From contig NC_135366.1 of assembly GCF_051622035.1 (NCBI RefSeq), positions 687,001 to 751,000 of the forward strand: a stretch of DNA of 64,000 bases, given 5' to 3'. This document shows positions 34,701 through 49,777 of this stretch, piece after piece. The notes beneath the pieces are model-generated. The model saw nothing but the letters and a program-made list of their open reading frames with translations, had not been told where the DNA came from and ran no database searches. Source of the DNA: Arctopsyche grandis. Lineage: Eukaryota; Arthropoda; Insecta; Trichoptera; Hydropsychidae. The position numbers and the translations under genes were made by a program. How positions within the stretch are numbered: position 1 is the stretch's first letter; every line of letters begins with the position of its first letter.

Positions 34701-37700
34701 TACTCTTTGGTTTTATTATAGGAGTATTTGTCCTATAACTGATTTTCCCGGTCTCGGTCAGTGCCGAATTATGTATTGTGGAAATCCTCTTTATTTCCTT
34801 TTTTTTGTAATTTTTCCATTTCTCAAGTAAAATTTCTCCTTTTCGTTGAAACGCAACTTGGTCTATTTCGAGTCGAACACATTCTAATTTTTTCTGCTAT
34901 CAAATTCGTAGCGAGTTGTACACTGTTATAAAAATTATCGGTGTACAAATGGTGCCACTTGTTGGCAAAAGGCGTCATCAAATTCATTACCGTTGTCTGT
35001 ATGTCACTGCCTCTGCCACAGTATAACTGGAAATTTGAAATGTACCCTGTCTTTGCCTCACAAACCATTCTATTCAAAATACCGTATTTAATGATCTTCG
35101 CTGGATTGTAGACCCGGTATTTGAACCTTCCCCTCCAAGGTATCATTCCTTCATCCAGTGATAGATTTTTGGAAGGCTCATAGATCGACCGAAATTTTTC
35201 GAGGAAGTAGTCGATGATTTTTTGGACTTTAAATAGCTTTGGTGCGTCGTCTGGCATATTACTGTTATCCGAGAAATGCAGAAAGGTCAGTATTTGCATA
35301 AATCTATCTCTTGCCATAGTTTTCCTGAATATTGGCGTTTCAATGTATGGGTTGGTGGACCAATAACTTGAAATAGAGTTCTTTCTAACAAGGCCCATAA
35401 TTAAAATCAACGCCAGCATCTTCTTAATTTCTTCTACTGTTACGTCGATCCATTTCTTTCCATGCTCTGGAATTTTATATTTATATCCATTCGTTGCATG
35501 ATACCTATTTGTTTCTCGTACAATATCCTCCAATAAGTCATCACCAATATATAAGGCCGTGACTTCTTCAATGTTATCAGGATTTTGGGGGAAAATTTTT
35601 ACTCCGGGATTTCCCTCAAATGCCTCATTATCTCGAACGGGATCCATTTGAGACCAATCCACGGTAATTTCATCTTCCGAGTCACTTGATGACATATGCA
35701 TTATGCGTGGGCCACCTCGATTTGAAATAAAATCAGAATCAGAATCATCACTCTCGTCATCATCAATATCTGATTGACGGTCTTCATATACTTCATTTAT
35801 AAAAGTATCATCCATTTTGGCGTTTGAAATAAAATAAAATTTAACAGCAAAAAGCTTCACAAAAATTGCACGACACTCGCGAGAACAAAATAAAATTTGT
35901 CCTTTCCCGGCGACTTTCAGCAGATAACTGACGAAATAAATAAACGACCGAAAAAATGAAATAGTTTATGAAAGCAACCGAATATAAAAGAAACTGATTT
36001 TTTTTGAAAATTCTTTGTTTAATAAATGTCGGGAAATACACTTTCACACAATAAGATTGAGTGACGAAAGGTTCATAAAATAATAAAACTGAATCTTCCG
36101 TCGTTTACTGATGGCGGCAACTTAAATGCGTGCATACAAAAAAAACTTTCTATTGAAGAAACTGCTCTCAAACAGAAAATAAAACGTCATTGGCAAAAAC
36201 CAATAAAAATAATGAAGCGAGAAGATTTTGTTTGTACCCAATTTTGTCGATGCTTACCTTTTTTCTTAGTAAAATTTCCCCGAAAGTATCGAACCCATGC
36301 ATTTGTCACGATTTGCCTTTGATAAAAAAAAAGCCGCCGCTGTACTTGTGACGCTCTTTAGGCCCATAATTTATGGGGGTAATAGAGAAGTTTGGAAAGC
36401 AAAATGGAGTGTTAGTGTGTTGATAAAACATTATTTTTGCGTAATTATTAACGGAAAAATATATGTTTGCGTTCCACGAGTTGCGAATCACTTGCAATTC
36501 GCCTAAGCATTGCGCGTATATTCAAGGTTGTGATATGATACTCCGACAGCGGTGATATTTTAATTAAATAAAAATACAATGAGAATTTTGTATGAGATCA
36601 TGTATGTAATTACTAAGAATCAATTGAAATCAATAAAAATCAATGAAAATTTAAAATAAACCAAAATCTATAGCACAAGTTCTTAAAAAATTAAACGTTT
36701 TCTTTTTGTTCGATATGTCGGTGAAATTTAAAAAATATGATCATTTTTTTTCGAAATAATATTGTATAAACCCCAATTGAGACATCGATATTATGATATT
36801 ATGGCGCGTATATGTGTGGGATCCCATCTCAAAGTGCGCAGTATCGACGACGTGGAATCCACGTTCCCCGGCACAGCGCAAGGTTTACCGAGGACGTGGA
36901 TTCCGCGTTCCCCGTCGTTAACGAGTTAAGATCTCATGGATGGACCATGCAAGGAACAAAACGCTCCTCCAGCTTCTTCATAAAAAGAGAGAGCTTCTTG
37001 ACACGATAAAGTGCCGTAAGATGGAATATTTTGGCCACGTTATTTGCGGTCTCAAATATTGCCTTCTACAAACAATCATAGAGGGGAAAATAGAAGGTAA
37101 TCGGTGGCTTGGGGGAAAGAAGCTCTCTCTTGACTACGGAACATCAGGTCATGGATGAGACTCGAAAAATTGTATCGGCTTGTCCATGATAGGGCGGAAT
37201 CCACACCGGCCATAAACGATGTCTGTCCATGGTCAGTGCCAGTACCAGTAATTTATTAGATAATTTACTTGTCCATTTTAGGACTATTTTCCAGTTCATC
37301 GGTAAGCCGTAATACGACTCCCTAGCGCTGAGCACATCTGAGTGATATTATCTTCAAAAATTGCCTTAGTGGCGTAATGCTATACTATGTATTTATTTAA
37401 TTTGATTTTATTTAGCTTGTGAATAATTAATTTTAAATCAAAATCTTCAGGATACTAACTGTCGAGTCGTTTCAGTTAACGTTACGATGGTGATCTATTA
37501 ATAATGGCACATTCTGATAATATGGAAAAGCCATACCTCTGTTATAATGTTATGGTTTTGACACTGTAGTGGGATTGACAACCCTATAGAATCATGCTCT
37601 ATTAAAGTTGTGTTGATTTTCTTCCACAATTCACTTGCATTGACGAGATTATTCATATTTCCAATGATGAAAAATCCTAAAAAAAAAAAGCATATGAAAA

Positions 37701-40700
37701 TACCATTTTACAAATGCAGACAAGTTTTTTAATTTTCGAATACCTTCTTTTGCCCTAGACAGAGCTACACAAACACGATTGGGAATATTAAGAAAGCCAA
37801 CATTGTTATCTAAATTGCTTCTAACCAAAGTTAGCAGTATGATTTTACATTCTTCTCCTTGATAATTATCCAATATGCACATACGAACATCTTCAATCAA
37901 TTTAATTTTTTTTTTCAGCTAAAAAAATTCACAACAAATCATATGAATATCTGGCGATACATACATAAAAATCTGCATTTACTACTTTTAGCAATCGATA
38001 TTGTATATTTAAATTGATTATTAAATGATATTGTCGGTTTCAATTTTAACCCAAAATGTATAGATTTTTTATCTCACCCCTCGAAGATGAAACATTTGAC
38101 CTGAATAGGCACTTAAAATAGTGATATCACGAGGATGATATCCTTGTTGAATCAAATATACTGCTAAACGCAAAATGAACTCTGCCTCATGTGCATTCTT
38201 GTGACTTGAAAGGTCGTCATCCTGCAAATTTCAGTGAAATAAAAGAACACTTATATACATATGAATATGTATGTCCACATGTTAAAATAATATACCTTAA
38301 CTTCTGGAAATTCATGGGTAATAAAAAATAGATTCTTTGCGACCCCCTTAACATTGGGATAGTTCAAAACGGATGGATGATTTTCCAAAACAGGATATAT
38401 TGATGGTGTAATCAAACTGGCAATTTCAGGTCGCATTCGATGTTGCACTCCCAACTGGCAGATATTTTTTCCATTTTTGAACATACGTTCAAAGAGAGAT
38501 ATCTCTAGGTTGAATTTACGTCCAAGTTGATAAGAAGCGGTCGTGGGTCGCAGCTGTTGGTGATCACCTGATAATGATCACAAAATATACATATGTAACT
38601 GTTTCCACCTCACGAAAGGAAAATTGTATTGGTAAATATCTTATATAATACATATATGAAATTGTAAGTATAATTATATATTTATAATTATGTAACTTAT
38701 ATTATTTACTATTTGGAGTAAATTGAAAGAGACTGTTTTCGAGAAAAAATACTATTTTAGTAAAATTAGACGTGTACATTTAATGCAAGACTTATATGGA
38801 ATTATAAAAGATGCATCTCACCAATCATAATAACGTGTTTGCAATTTTCGTTCAAGTTTACTACAATATGTGACTCAAGAACTTCGGCTGCTTCCTCAAT
38901 TACAACTAAAATAAAATTTATTCCATTTAGCAACAAAAAATGGCATTGTATAGTATGAATAGATCGCTATATCAACCTATCGACGGAGACAAAGAACAAA
39001 GCAAAGGTCTCAGACGAGCGGCCGCAGTCGTCGTCAATCCAATCACGTGTGCCTTTTTCAATATCTGAATATCGCTCATTGTGTTAAAGTCATCATACAA
39101 TGCGTAAAACGTGTGGTATTTTTCCTACAAATTCAAATATATGTATATTATAATAAGAAAAAATGTGGAAACCATCGATAGCTATGGTAGACCTGCTCCT
39201 GGACTCTTTCCAATGTAATAAACTAATCACTCGAGGACAATGATGTACAACTAATCTTTATTCAATGGATATCCTACTATAAGCGAAATAGCAAAATCTT
39301 GGTCGAAAGTAAAACCAATAACACTAATTTGATTATGGAGAAAGACTCTTCTTAATGTGGAAATAGATTTAGTGGTTAGATCGCGATTCAAATGATCCGA
39401 AATTTTAGTGGAGAGTGATGCAGATATCATTTCTATTGTCAACTCAAACAATAGAAACCATATAAAAAATTGATAGTTCGGATTATACGTGTTTTTCAAT
39501 TATCCAGTCTCGTACTCCGCAGTATTAGGCCGGATACTCGAGAGTACGCTAGGATCAGGTCTTGTATTAAATATGAACTGGTAAGTCACAAACTATAAAT
39601 TAGTCGAGAATAAACAATCTACATACATACGTATATGGAAAACAATCGCTTAAATACATAATACATAATACTAAATAATTTAGAAATAAAATTAATATAA
39701 AAACACATAATTTGAAAATAAACTACACTTTTTGAAATTGCCAAATACAAAAGTTTAATAATACTTTAATATATAATAAAATATAGTGTTGAATGTATAC
39801 CCGTAATTTCAAAGTCAAATTGAAAAATATATTTTTCAACTCTGCACACCAGTATCTATATAATTGCCAACGTTGATTCAAGTTTAAAGATTTAGGAGAG
39901 AGGTGAGAGAAGTCTTTCATTTCATCTTTATCATATGTAAGCTGGTTCTGAAACCAAATAGCAATTAGTTGTAAATACATTATACTCATAATCATGCTAT
40001 TAGTGACCCTCGTATTGTTAAGGGTGTCTCAATTAGGGTTCTCAATCGAATATTCGAATTATCTGCTCGATTTTCAGCTATACGAATATTCAAATTATCT
40101 ATCGAACATTCGTTTATATTATTTCGAATGAAATTCGAAAAATATCCTGCAGTCAGGAAGTCGTTTTTTCCTTTTAATATACTAGAGCGAACGTGCCAAT
40201 AATCCATGGTCCTTTTCCATGCACCTTTATATTGTTTTGGATTTTTTTTTTATCATTATTTATTATCCATTTTCTAATAGTTGACTGACAAACAGTAGCA
40301 AATATAGCTAGAAAGTATCGAAAGCGAATTTTTTTATATTTGTTGAAAGTCACTTGTATATCCGCTTTAAATTGCTTTGATTTTCTCATAAATTTGGAAA
40401 AAAACGGCTTTTTAATATCAAAAAGCATGCAAAATATAATAATAAATTTGGCATTATCCCTTTGACTTCCTCACTAATCAGTAACTCACACAGTATAATT
40501 ATGTTATGCATATTTTGTAAAATTCAAAAGATTAAAAGATTATAAAAATAATTAATGATTGATTAAACTAATTATCTTCTTCTTCTTGTTAATGCCTTGT
40601 CCGCATCCGGACGTTGGCGACCACCTCGTCGATTATTTGAAGATATCCCCATCGGTCTTCAGCGGCTCGGAACAGCTCCTCGGCGCTCATATCGGTCCAC

Positions 40701-43700
40701 ATGCGCATGTTTCGAAGCTAAGATTACTTTTTCCTGCCAATCCATTTTTTTCCTTATATTTTCCCCCATGGTTATCAAACGGAGACATTCATATTTTGGA
40801 CCCCGTATCATGTGTCCGAGGTACTCCATCTTTCTCCGCTTGATGACAGAAACAAGTTCCCTGCCTCTCCCCATCATGCCGAGGACAGCTTCGTTTGATA
40901 TCTTTTTGGTCCACGAAATCTTCAACATACGCCTGTAGACCCACATCTCAAAAGCTTCGATGCGGCTGATCATCTTGGTCTTCAGAGTCCACGTATCACA
41001 TCCGTGTAGTAATACTGTCCAGACGAAGCTCTTCGCGAATCTCAACCGCGTTTGAAGATTGAGATGCTTGTTTGTAAGCGCCGCCTTCAGTTTTTTACAA
41101 ATGCTGTTCTAGCCATCTCGATACGGATTCTTAGATCTTCATCTGGGTCCATCTCATCATTCAGCCAGGTACCCAGGTATTTGAATCTTTTTACTCTTTC
41201 TATCACCTCTCCATCCAACGTTAGATCACCGGTGTCTGTTTTCATTCTACCTACTATCATAAATTTTGTCTTCTTTAGATGTATGCGCAGACCTCTTCGA
41301 TTACTTTCTAGATGTACACGGTCTAGAGATCTTTGCAGGTCTGCTAAATTTTCAGCAACTAGTGCCGTGTCATCAGCATATCTTATATTGGTGATCGTCT
41401 CGCCACCCACCTTGATGCCCTCAGCCTCTTGGAGAGCATCGTGGAAGATGGATTCCGTGTAGGTGTTAGGATGTATCCTTGCCTGACGCCCCATTCTATA
41501 GGAATCTCATCAGTGAATTGGTCATCGACACGTACTACTGCAGTCTGATTCCAATAAATATTTCGTAGCAATCTGACATCTGTCATCCAGGCCAATATTT
41601 TTTAAAGTTTCCATCAGGCAAGCGTGTTGGACACGGTCAAAGGTCTTTTCAAAGTCTATAGAGCAGATGTACACAGGTTTACGGACTTCTCTGCATCTTC
41701 GGAGTAGTGTTTTCATGCAGAAAAGGGCCTCTCGGGTACCCAAGCCTTGTCTGCACCCAAACTGATCTGTGCTAATCGCCTCTTCACACTGTGGTGTTAT
41801 AATTATAATCAACTAATAATTATTTTAATTAAATAATATTTTACTGATAACTTATTTACACTAATTGTTTAAATAAATCAATACTGAGAGCTGTAAAAAA
41901 ATGACGAACATTCGAGTATTTCATCAATTTTTATTCCGTATTCGAATATTCGATAACTACGAATAATTGAGAACCCCAGTGACACTGTAACGTAAACATT
42001 TTAATTTTTTAAATCATGTACAAATCACCTGCAAGCAAAATAACTGACATAAAATGTAGTTGCGATTACTATTCAATTTCTGTTTTTCATCATTCTTCAA
42101 TTTGTCATTTTCGATTTTTTTATCAATTTTATAAATTTCTTTGGCAAATGAATACATCGAAATTTTTTCATACTTCACTCTCACTTGAGGAGTTTGATTG
42201 TCTTCAAAATCTTCAGCTAACATATTTCGCATGCCATCAAATTCTAGACAATCGTTGTGTTTTGAATGTTTGACTGCAATAACATCTTGATAACATTGGA
42301 ATACATCTTTGTTAAGATACTTCCATATTTCCAGTCGGTTATCGCTCATCAAAAGCCAATTTGCAAGACGCGATTTGAAATCTTTGCTTTCAAAAGAACG
42401 TAGATAATCGTTTATATTATTATTAGGCAAATATTCATTCAACAGATTCAAATCGACTATGCCATCATTGGCTTCAATGTGCAAAATTGCATTCTGCACC
42501 TTATTCATCAAGTCGATAACTTCTAACAGATTGCGAGCGTGAGGATTTGCACGACCATACTGTCTACGTAGATTATGCAGATTATAGTTTTTGGCCAACT
42601 GTTCATTTTTAGATTGGCCACCGATTCTCACTACTTTTTTATTGGTCGGTAATATACCACAGAGAAACTGGTCCAGCGCGTGATTTGTAAAACAGATCAC
42701 TAGCAACGGTTTCTCGGATGATGGTACGTTCTCCAATAGTGTGTTGACTATTTTAAGGCCTATGAATGTTTTACCAGTCCCTGGCGGACCTTGAATCGTG
42801 ACAAATTCTCTGGATAAAGCCATGCGGTAAGTATTATACTGATAATCGTCCAAACCGAGCTGAACAGCTGATGGCCAGCCTAAGTTGTTGATTATATCCA
42901 CATTTAAATCTTTGATTAATTCACCATGTATTTTGTATCCACCATCAACGTGCCGTGGAACTGTTTCCAGCATCTGCACATTAATTAATTAATAAATCAA
43001 TAAATCAAACAATGAATAAAAATATTTATATACTTTCAGTTCTTTAAAACAAACCTGCATATATACGATGTAATCTTTCAGTGGAAAATTGTCGTTGATT
43101 AGTTGTAGAGCTTCCAATACAGGCCCATATTGTGAGAAGAAAACATCACTTTCAAACATTACATATGTTCCAGTGAAAAGGTCGCCGGTGATATCTTCAT
43201 TTTTCAAGTCGACAATTATCTTAAAAAATGCACGATTACGTACTTAGATTTAATACCAATCCAGTAAAAATAGTAATATTTATGTTTAAATTTTTAAAAT
43301 TGTCCAAGTCAGATTGTGGCAAAATGTAGGAATCATGTTTTTTTTTAACAACAACACAGCCTTAATGAATTAAATAATGAAATAAATTATAAATTCTCAC
43401 CATGCCTCGAGACAGTAAGACTTCAGAGCTCTCGACAATTGTGCCGAAGAAGCACGTCTTAAATTTGTCTTTCGTAAAACACAACAGTGATCCGAACAAA
43501 AATCTCTTATAAAAAGCTTTCGGATTCTTGCGACGACTATTTTCATCAAAAGCCACCAATAAACCGGCACGCTTATTGGAAATGGCAAAATACTTGAATT
43601 TTGCTTCGCGGTAGAATCTAAAAACGAAAAATTTAAGATCCATTCAAAATATAACACAAGAATTAGATATTTACTAAAAACAACCTTCCCCCGTTGTATT

Positions 43701-46700
43701 TCCTCTGTGTAGGTTCATATATGAACCTCATTATGGCTTCCCTCATAGGACGAATGAAGTCCTCCCTCATTAAACGAAATTGAACATCTAAGTAATGATC
43801 GACACTGTTATATGCCCCATTAATTATATTCGGACGTAGAAAAACGTGGTTTTTCGTACTAATTTCAGTTACATCGGGACAGATTCGGCTTTTTCTAAAA
43901 TCGTTGGGCACTTCTAAATCTTCATCAGCTCCCTTTCGAGAATGCTTAAACAAAAAATATATATATTAAAACACATTGCATAATCCATATATTAATATAT
44001 GTATATTTAATTCCTTAAATGTACATACATATATACATATGTAAGTGCTAGATATATTATGACAATGGTTTAAAATTGAGAAAGTAAGATAATGTTACTT
44101 TGTTAAAATTGAAATTGGTCGGAAATTTTAACCTTAGGAAGCTTTGAAAGTTAGCGTGGATGGTTTTAAATATCTTGGGTGCTATCTGGGTGAAACGTGT
44201 GGAAAGTGGAAAGGAAATTCACGTTAGAGTGGAACAAGCAAGAGCTGCATACATTCTTGAAAATGAAAAAAGTCCTAACCACACGTGATCTCAGTATAGC
44301 ACTCCAACTGAGACTTCTACGATGCTACGTTTTCTGTATGGGACAGAAGCATGGACCCTGACGGATGCCACATGCAAGAAACTAGAGGCATTTGAGATTT
44401 GGACATACAGAAGGATGCTGAGAATCTCATGGATGGCACGTCGTACCAATGCCGAGGTGCTTGCCCTGATGGGAAAACATGTCGAAGTGTGAAAAGGCGT
44501 AAATTGGAGTACTTCGGCCATGTGATGCGGAACGAAAAATACGATCTCCTGCGCCTAAAAATCCAGGGGAAAATCGTAGGCCAACGCAGTCGGGGCAGGT
44601 AAAAAACATCATGGCTAAAGAATCTTCGGCAGTGGAACGACCTCAGCACCCGAGCATTATTCCGAGCAGCAAAGGACAAAATAAGAATGGGACATCTAGT
44701 TGCCGGCACATGAAGAAGAAGAATACTTACTTATTATAATAACAGTCTAATTTAATGTTTGTTTGACTTTATTTCAAATAAAACTTGATTGAATCATTAC
44801 CTATATTTATTTTAAAATATACAGATGCAAAAGTCTAATTATCTCGAAACAGGCCACTGTCATTATAAACAGATCATACATACAAAACTGATCAATAGAC
44901 AATGTAATAGAGATGTCCCAATTATACAATTGTGTAGTTCAAAATTAGACTGTGGCGACTCTCCTGCATTTCAAAAACACTAATCAAAAATAATAAATTA
45001 AAAAGAAAATCACCAATTTTTCAGCAAACTCTTCCTTTATTGGAATCAGTCGCATTTGAATGTTGGCTAACGTCTGCAGCAGTTCTTCTTGATAATTCAC
45101 TTTATGTCGATCTTTTAAATTTTGTAAAGTGATTTTACTGAAGTCGATCAACTTTGACAATATGCCCAAAGCCAAGTCCGGCGTCGAACTGATGACGCAA
45201 TCGTAAAATGCGAAGACGTTTTTCCAAAAATCATCACAATCGTCCCAAAACAATTTATTTTGCATCTTCATATCCGTCGTAGCATAAGGTAAGTTCAATA
45301 TATATTTCTCAAACGTATTCAAAAAGTTCGACTCACACAACTTAGTCATAATGTTCGTTTTCGATTCGTCAAACATAACTCCACACACCTTAGATATGCA
45401 TTTCATAAAAAGGACAATATTATCCGGCTTTATCTCCTTCGTCAACGTGTTGTCGAACTTCCTATTCTGTTGGCTGAACACCATAAGAATTTCTGATCCA
45501 TCCTTAGAAGACATATCAAGGAGCTGCTTGAATCCGAATACCACATGACTCATATCCATATTGTTGGAGCCGCCTTTGTTATTTTGATGATTGGACTGAA
45601 ATTTACGATGCTTTGTTGGAGCGATCATAGGACCTTTTTCTTTTGTGACAACTAAAATAAATAATAAAATATATAAGTTAGTCACACTTGGAGATAACAT
45701 TCATAAAGTCTAACTTAGTTATGATTCAAAACAGACCAACTGCATACTCTGTTAAGATTAATATGATTGCATAGCAAAATATATCAGCAAAATTATAAGA
45801 ATTTAAATATAATCTAACTTGGAGAGTGATTAGAAGAATTTTGGTTTCTATGCAATAAGCCACCACGGCTGTTTCCTCTTGAAAAATCAGAGTCATTCCT
45901 TTTCCCTACAAAATATATAAACATATATTATTTAATTGAATGAGCTTCCGAACTAAATTAAATATTATTTGCAACAAAAATCTCACCTGGTGGATGCTGA
46001 TGGTGATTATTGTGCTGATGGGATGAACTAGCACTTTGTATTTGATTTTCCAAAGTTGTATTCGGTCTTCCTAAGTTGAAAGGCATTCCTATTACGCAAA
46101 AAATTGTACATTAAATTTCAAGCAAACACACATACATATGTACATACAAATTATATGTGTAAAATTGACATTCTATATTATAACATGATAACTTTCATCC
46201 ACCTGAATAGCTACTAAAACATCAAATTCATGATATGAATTACTACAGGTATTCAAGTTTGAACTCCAAACAAATCGAATCATCGAGCTATCCAGACAAT
46301 CACTCTATAAAATTAAATATAAAATTTAAGCTAACTTGGAGAGTGATTAGAAGAATGTTGGTTTCTATGCAATAAGCCACCACGTCTGTTTCCTCTTGAG
46401 AATCCAAAGTCACTCCTTTTCCCTGCAAAATATATATTTATTTTTTATTTTTAAATGCTTTTTATTATTACGAAATTATGTTCACAATACATCTTATATA
46501 TATTTTAATAGCTACTGATCTACTGATCATTTTCTATTTTACAATTTAATTTAATTTGGTTAGTAATCATAGTATTATATTATTCTAATGTTAATGTACA
46601 GCATAATAGGAAAAAGAGTTCAAAAACCTATTTACAATTCTTATAAATGCTCATAATACATCTAATACATAATATTAATTAAAGACTCTCTAAAGTCGAT

Positions 46701-48077
46701 GACCTAAAGCAGATTGTGTTTAGGTAATCTGTGTTTATACCTGAAGGGTATAGACATTTTGTTGTAATCACCGAGACTCTTCACAAGTGTGTTAGTATGG
46801 TTATTAGTGATTCTGTCATAGAATCTACTGGTTAGTTTGTTAATAATGTCTGTAACAAACGGATAATATATAAACATTAGGTATCGCACGGATAGAAGGA
46901 AATTTTATTTTAACGTTAACATATTTATACATGAAAGAGAGCAAAAAAATATATTCAAATAATACATTCCTTGTTTTTTTTTTTATAAAAATAAGCAAAA
47001 ATCATCATTATATTAATTCTTTACAAATTTGCTATTCACTGATGGAGTAAGCATATTGCACAATATATTATAATATTTACATATGTTTGCATGTTTATTA
47101 ACTGTGTCTACTCAAATAACCATGATTGGTGACAATCATAAATTAGCAAATACATACATTAATATAAATATTATATAGTATATACAGTAACAAAAGACAC
47201 AGAGAGATCCCTGTATTGGTTTGATCCTATTGAGATTTAATAAACAATACCAAACAATTTTTTAAATCTAAATTATAAAAGGGGTATTTTGAACTGTTAA
47301 TATTTGGTATAATTTAATATAATATTTTCTTTCATATTTCTGAATAGTTGAATTTTTTTAATACATAATTGAGACATTTTCCATCAAATTTATAGGGATT
47401 TGAAATCTTTACGCTTGTTAATATTGTCTCTAATGTCCGTAATTAGAAACAGACATAGTCATGTAGAAACACAAGGTCTCCAATATCCATACATCGGGTA
47501 TTGGTATATGATTGTAGTTTCGAATTACTAAAGTGTACATTAGTAATTCAATATTCGCATACATTGATAAGCAAAAATAAATAAATACGACTTAAATGCA
47601 AAGTTGGAGTTCGAATCGCACATTTTAACGACTCTGACTCCATGGGTCCCCTCTCTGTTAATGTACAGAATTACAAACATAGATCATCTCTTATTATATC
47701 CTTAAAATATTGAAAACAACGACCGACCTGGGTGAGCGTTGGTTGTTGGTTGATTCCCACGTGATGATCCAGCATTGGCATCAAGGTTTTTTGCTTTCGG
47801 ATATCCACCAGAGTCATTCAAATCTACGAAAATATAAAGAGCAGTGTTTAAGATCTCGGAGACCTTTTCATATTATTTGAACCTAGATTTTTTAGATGGA
47901 ACTAATCCACTTGAAAAGTATATGTAGTTTATTTTATCCATTAATTTGTTTGCTACTACGCACATATTAAATTAGATGAATTTAATTATTTTGAATATAT
48001 GGAAGTCAATTTGAATGGAACAAACCTAATGTTCGGAGACGACGATTTTCTCGGCCTGGGCCAGGTTCATCCTCCAT
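28731..48077 (-). CDS. ZNFX1: NFX1-type zinc finger and helicase protein, ZNFX1-like (gene A, copy 2)
   Basis: The second copy of the 28-exon gene. All exon boundaries of copy 1 apply with 26,417 added (start codon at 48077, last exon 29485-28731). Every open frame in the exons is identical to copy 1, so the predicted 2,080-residue protein is the same. The Walker A exon is 42973-42029 and the RZ-finger exon is 29485-28731. The only base difference I found between the copies is intronic (40426). The gene is intact, so if the duplication is real the organism carries at least two full doses of this protein from neighbouring, identically oriented genes. The upstream 240 bp and downstream region are also identical, so regulation should be alike. 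Confidence 0.92.
32067..32572 (+). mobile_element. RTE-like LINE remnant, left part (copy 2)
   Basis: Identical to 5650-6155. Reverse transcriptase blocks with ADD are readable near 32169-32195; the remnant is interrupted by the piggyBac-like element at the TTAA at 32573. Confidence 0.75.
33642..34207. repeat. A-rich minisatellite, about 120-bp unit (copy 2)
   Basis: The same array as at 7225-7790, with the same number of units as far as can be read. Confidence 0.6.
34229..35815 (-). pseudogene. piggyBac-like transposase, frameshifted (copy 2)
   Basis: The same as 7812-9398, with the same frameshifts near 34823-34867 and 34335, so the enzyme was already dead when the unit duplicated. Confidence 0.85.
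36930..37232 (+). mobile_element. RTE-like LINE remnant, right part (copy 2)
   Basis: Identical to 10513-10815; it continues the remnant at 32067-32572 across the piggyBac-like insertion and includes the MEYFGHV block near 37021. Confidence 0.75.
40035..41977. mobile_element. Inverted-repeat-bounded insertion in intron 10, hAT-like ends (copy 2)
   Basis: The same as 13618-15560. It contains the only base found to differ between the two units (C at 40426), which creates an extra in-frame Met on the minus strand of a meaningless short frame. Confidence 0.5.
40575..41792 (-). mobile_element. RTE-like LINE fragment with (GAA)n 3' tail (copy 2)
   Basis: Identical to 14158-15375: a truncated reverse transcriptase with YADD and broken frames. 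Confidence 0.8.
44137..44723 (+). mobile_element. RTE-like LINE 3' fragment (copy 2)
   Basis: Identical to 17720-18306, in intron 6 of the second ZNFX1-like gene. Confidence 0.75.
46442..46873 (-). mobile_element. Jockey-like LINE, 5'-truncated copy (copy 2)
   Basis: Identical to 20025-20456, in intron 2 of the second ZNFX1-like gene. Confidence 0.85.
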
Positions 48078-48469
48078 GGTCGGAAACGTGCACCAACTGG
48101 TTGGATAAAGCTGTTGAAATTCTGGTGTTCAATAGCAGTACCGGCTTCTAAAATCCCGAACAATCGGTGCAATACTACAGTGCTACTCAAATAGTGGTAC
48201 GCATACGTAAACAGACCGGACAAGAGGGGGGGGTTCCAGTCGGTGATATTTTGGAATTCCACAAAATCAAATTATTTTTCAGAATAGTAATGCTTCTTGT
48301 GACTATGTAAATATGTGGTTCGGTGATTAAAACCCAAAAATGCAATCAATCGAAAACTACCCACGCGAAATATTGCACTAACAAGAACTCGAGTGCCAGA
48401 TTTATTTATTACAATCAATGTACACTCGTCATTACAGATCGCTCCAATGTGACGAGTATACGATAAAGG

Positions 48470-48579
48470 TCAGAATACAATAATACATAGAATATAATAA
48501 TTAATCAAGTACCGAATCAAGTACAATAAATAATCAAGTACAATCAGAATACATAGAATATAATAATTAATCAAGTACA
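48470..48579. repeat. Short direct repeat (copy 2)
   Basis: The same pair of repeated words as at 22053-22162. Confidence 0.6.
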
Positions 48580-49227
48580 GAAATAATAATCATAGAGACA
48601 TCAATGGATTATTTTTAGATTTTGTGCACAATTATTAATACAATTTGTATACACACAATAAACACGAAATTATAGAGACGTCTATAGATTTCAGACTACT
48701 GTGCATAATTTCTACAAATTATACACACAGACTTGTGACAACAGAAAATGATCTATTACCAATTTTCAGGAACCGTTTCAACAATGATCAGATAAAATTG
48801 GCAAACTCTGATAGAGAAACGATCGATTTGGAGTCACAAAACCCCCAAATCTAACCAGCAGTTTATTTTTATTTTTAATTTTAGATTAAATTATTTTTAA
48901 ATTATTTTTTAATTTCAGTTAATTTTTATTTTTAACAAGAAAATTTATATATAAATTTTATAAAAAAAAATATTTTTAAAAAATTATTTTTTTTAAGAGT
49001 TAATATTTAAAATTAATAATTTAAAGAAATTTAAATTTAGTACCATTAAGCCAAACTGCTGGCTATTTCGCTTATTTGCTGGCTATACAGATATTCCGTA
49101 TTCGCGATTTTTGCGGCAACGATTGTCGTGCGCGCGATCGCAATTTGCGCAATAATCCGTTTACCCGTAAATTATAGTATGTATGATGTGATTTTTATGT
49201 TTTTCTCAGAAACCTTTTGATTTATTG

Positions 49228-49777
49228 AGCTGAAATTTCATATCTACGAGTTTAAGCTTAATATCAAGTTGTATATAAAATTTGGTAAGCATCCGTCAAC
49301 CGAAAGTGACAGTTTACTCTTGTTCGATTTTTCTTCCACTATTTTTTTCGACCGCTTAAGCATGTGTGCTCTTCACGAAAAAATTCAAGTGAAATTATTG
49401 TATCAATGTGATGAAAATAAAAAAAATGATTAAATTTTATAACCCGAAAGTGGGATTTTTTCCTCTTAGAAAGGTCAAAAATGTTGTGGCCACTACTCTG
49501 TCCACACCCCTGAACGTATCAAGCTGAAACTTTATATTTGTATTCTTTATGTACTAACTTAGAGCTGATAATGTTTTGGTCAGAATTCGTAAACCGGAAG
49601 TAGTATTTTTTTTTTAAACAATATTACATTATTTTATTTTGACCTTTTAAATTATTTTAATCTTCTTGATTTTTATTTATTTATTTATAAATTTATTTAT
49701 TGTGTATAATACTGATAGTGATTTTAAGTAATAAAAAAATTTAACAAAATCCAACAACCGGAAGTAGATCTTTTGTC
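49228..49777. repeat. Degenerate repeat with AACCGGAAGT motif (copy 2)
   Basis: The same as 22811-23360. Confidence 0.55.

Larger units (their letters stand above)
32573..36929. mobile_element. piggyBac-like DNA transposon (copy 2)
   Basis: Identical to the element at 6156-10512, with TTAA at 32573-32576 and 36926-36929 and the same imperfect 20-bp ends. It was inserted before the 26.4-kb duplication, because both copies share it at the same base. Confidence 0.87.
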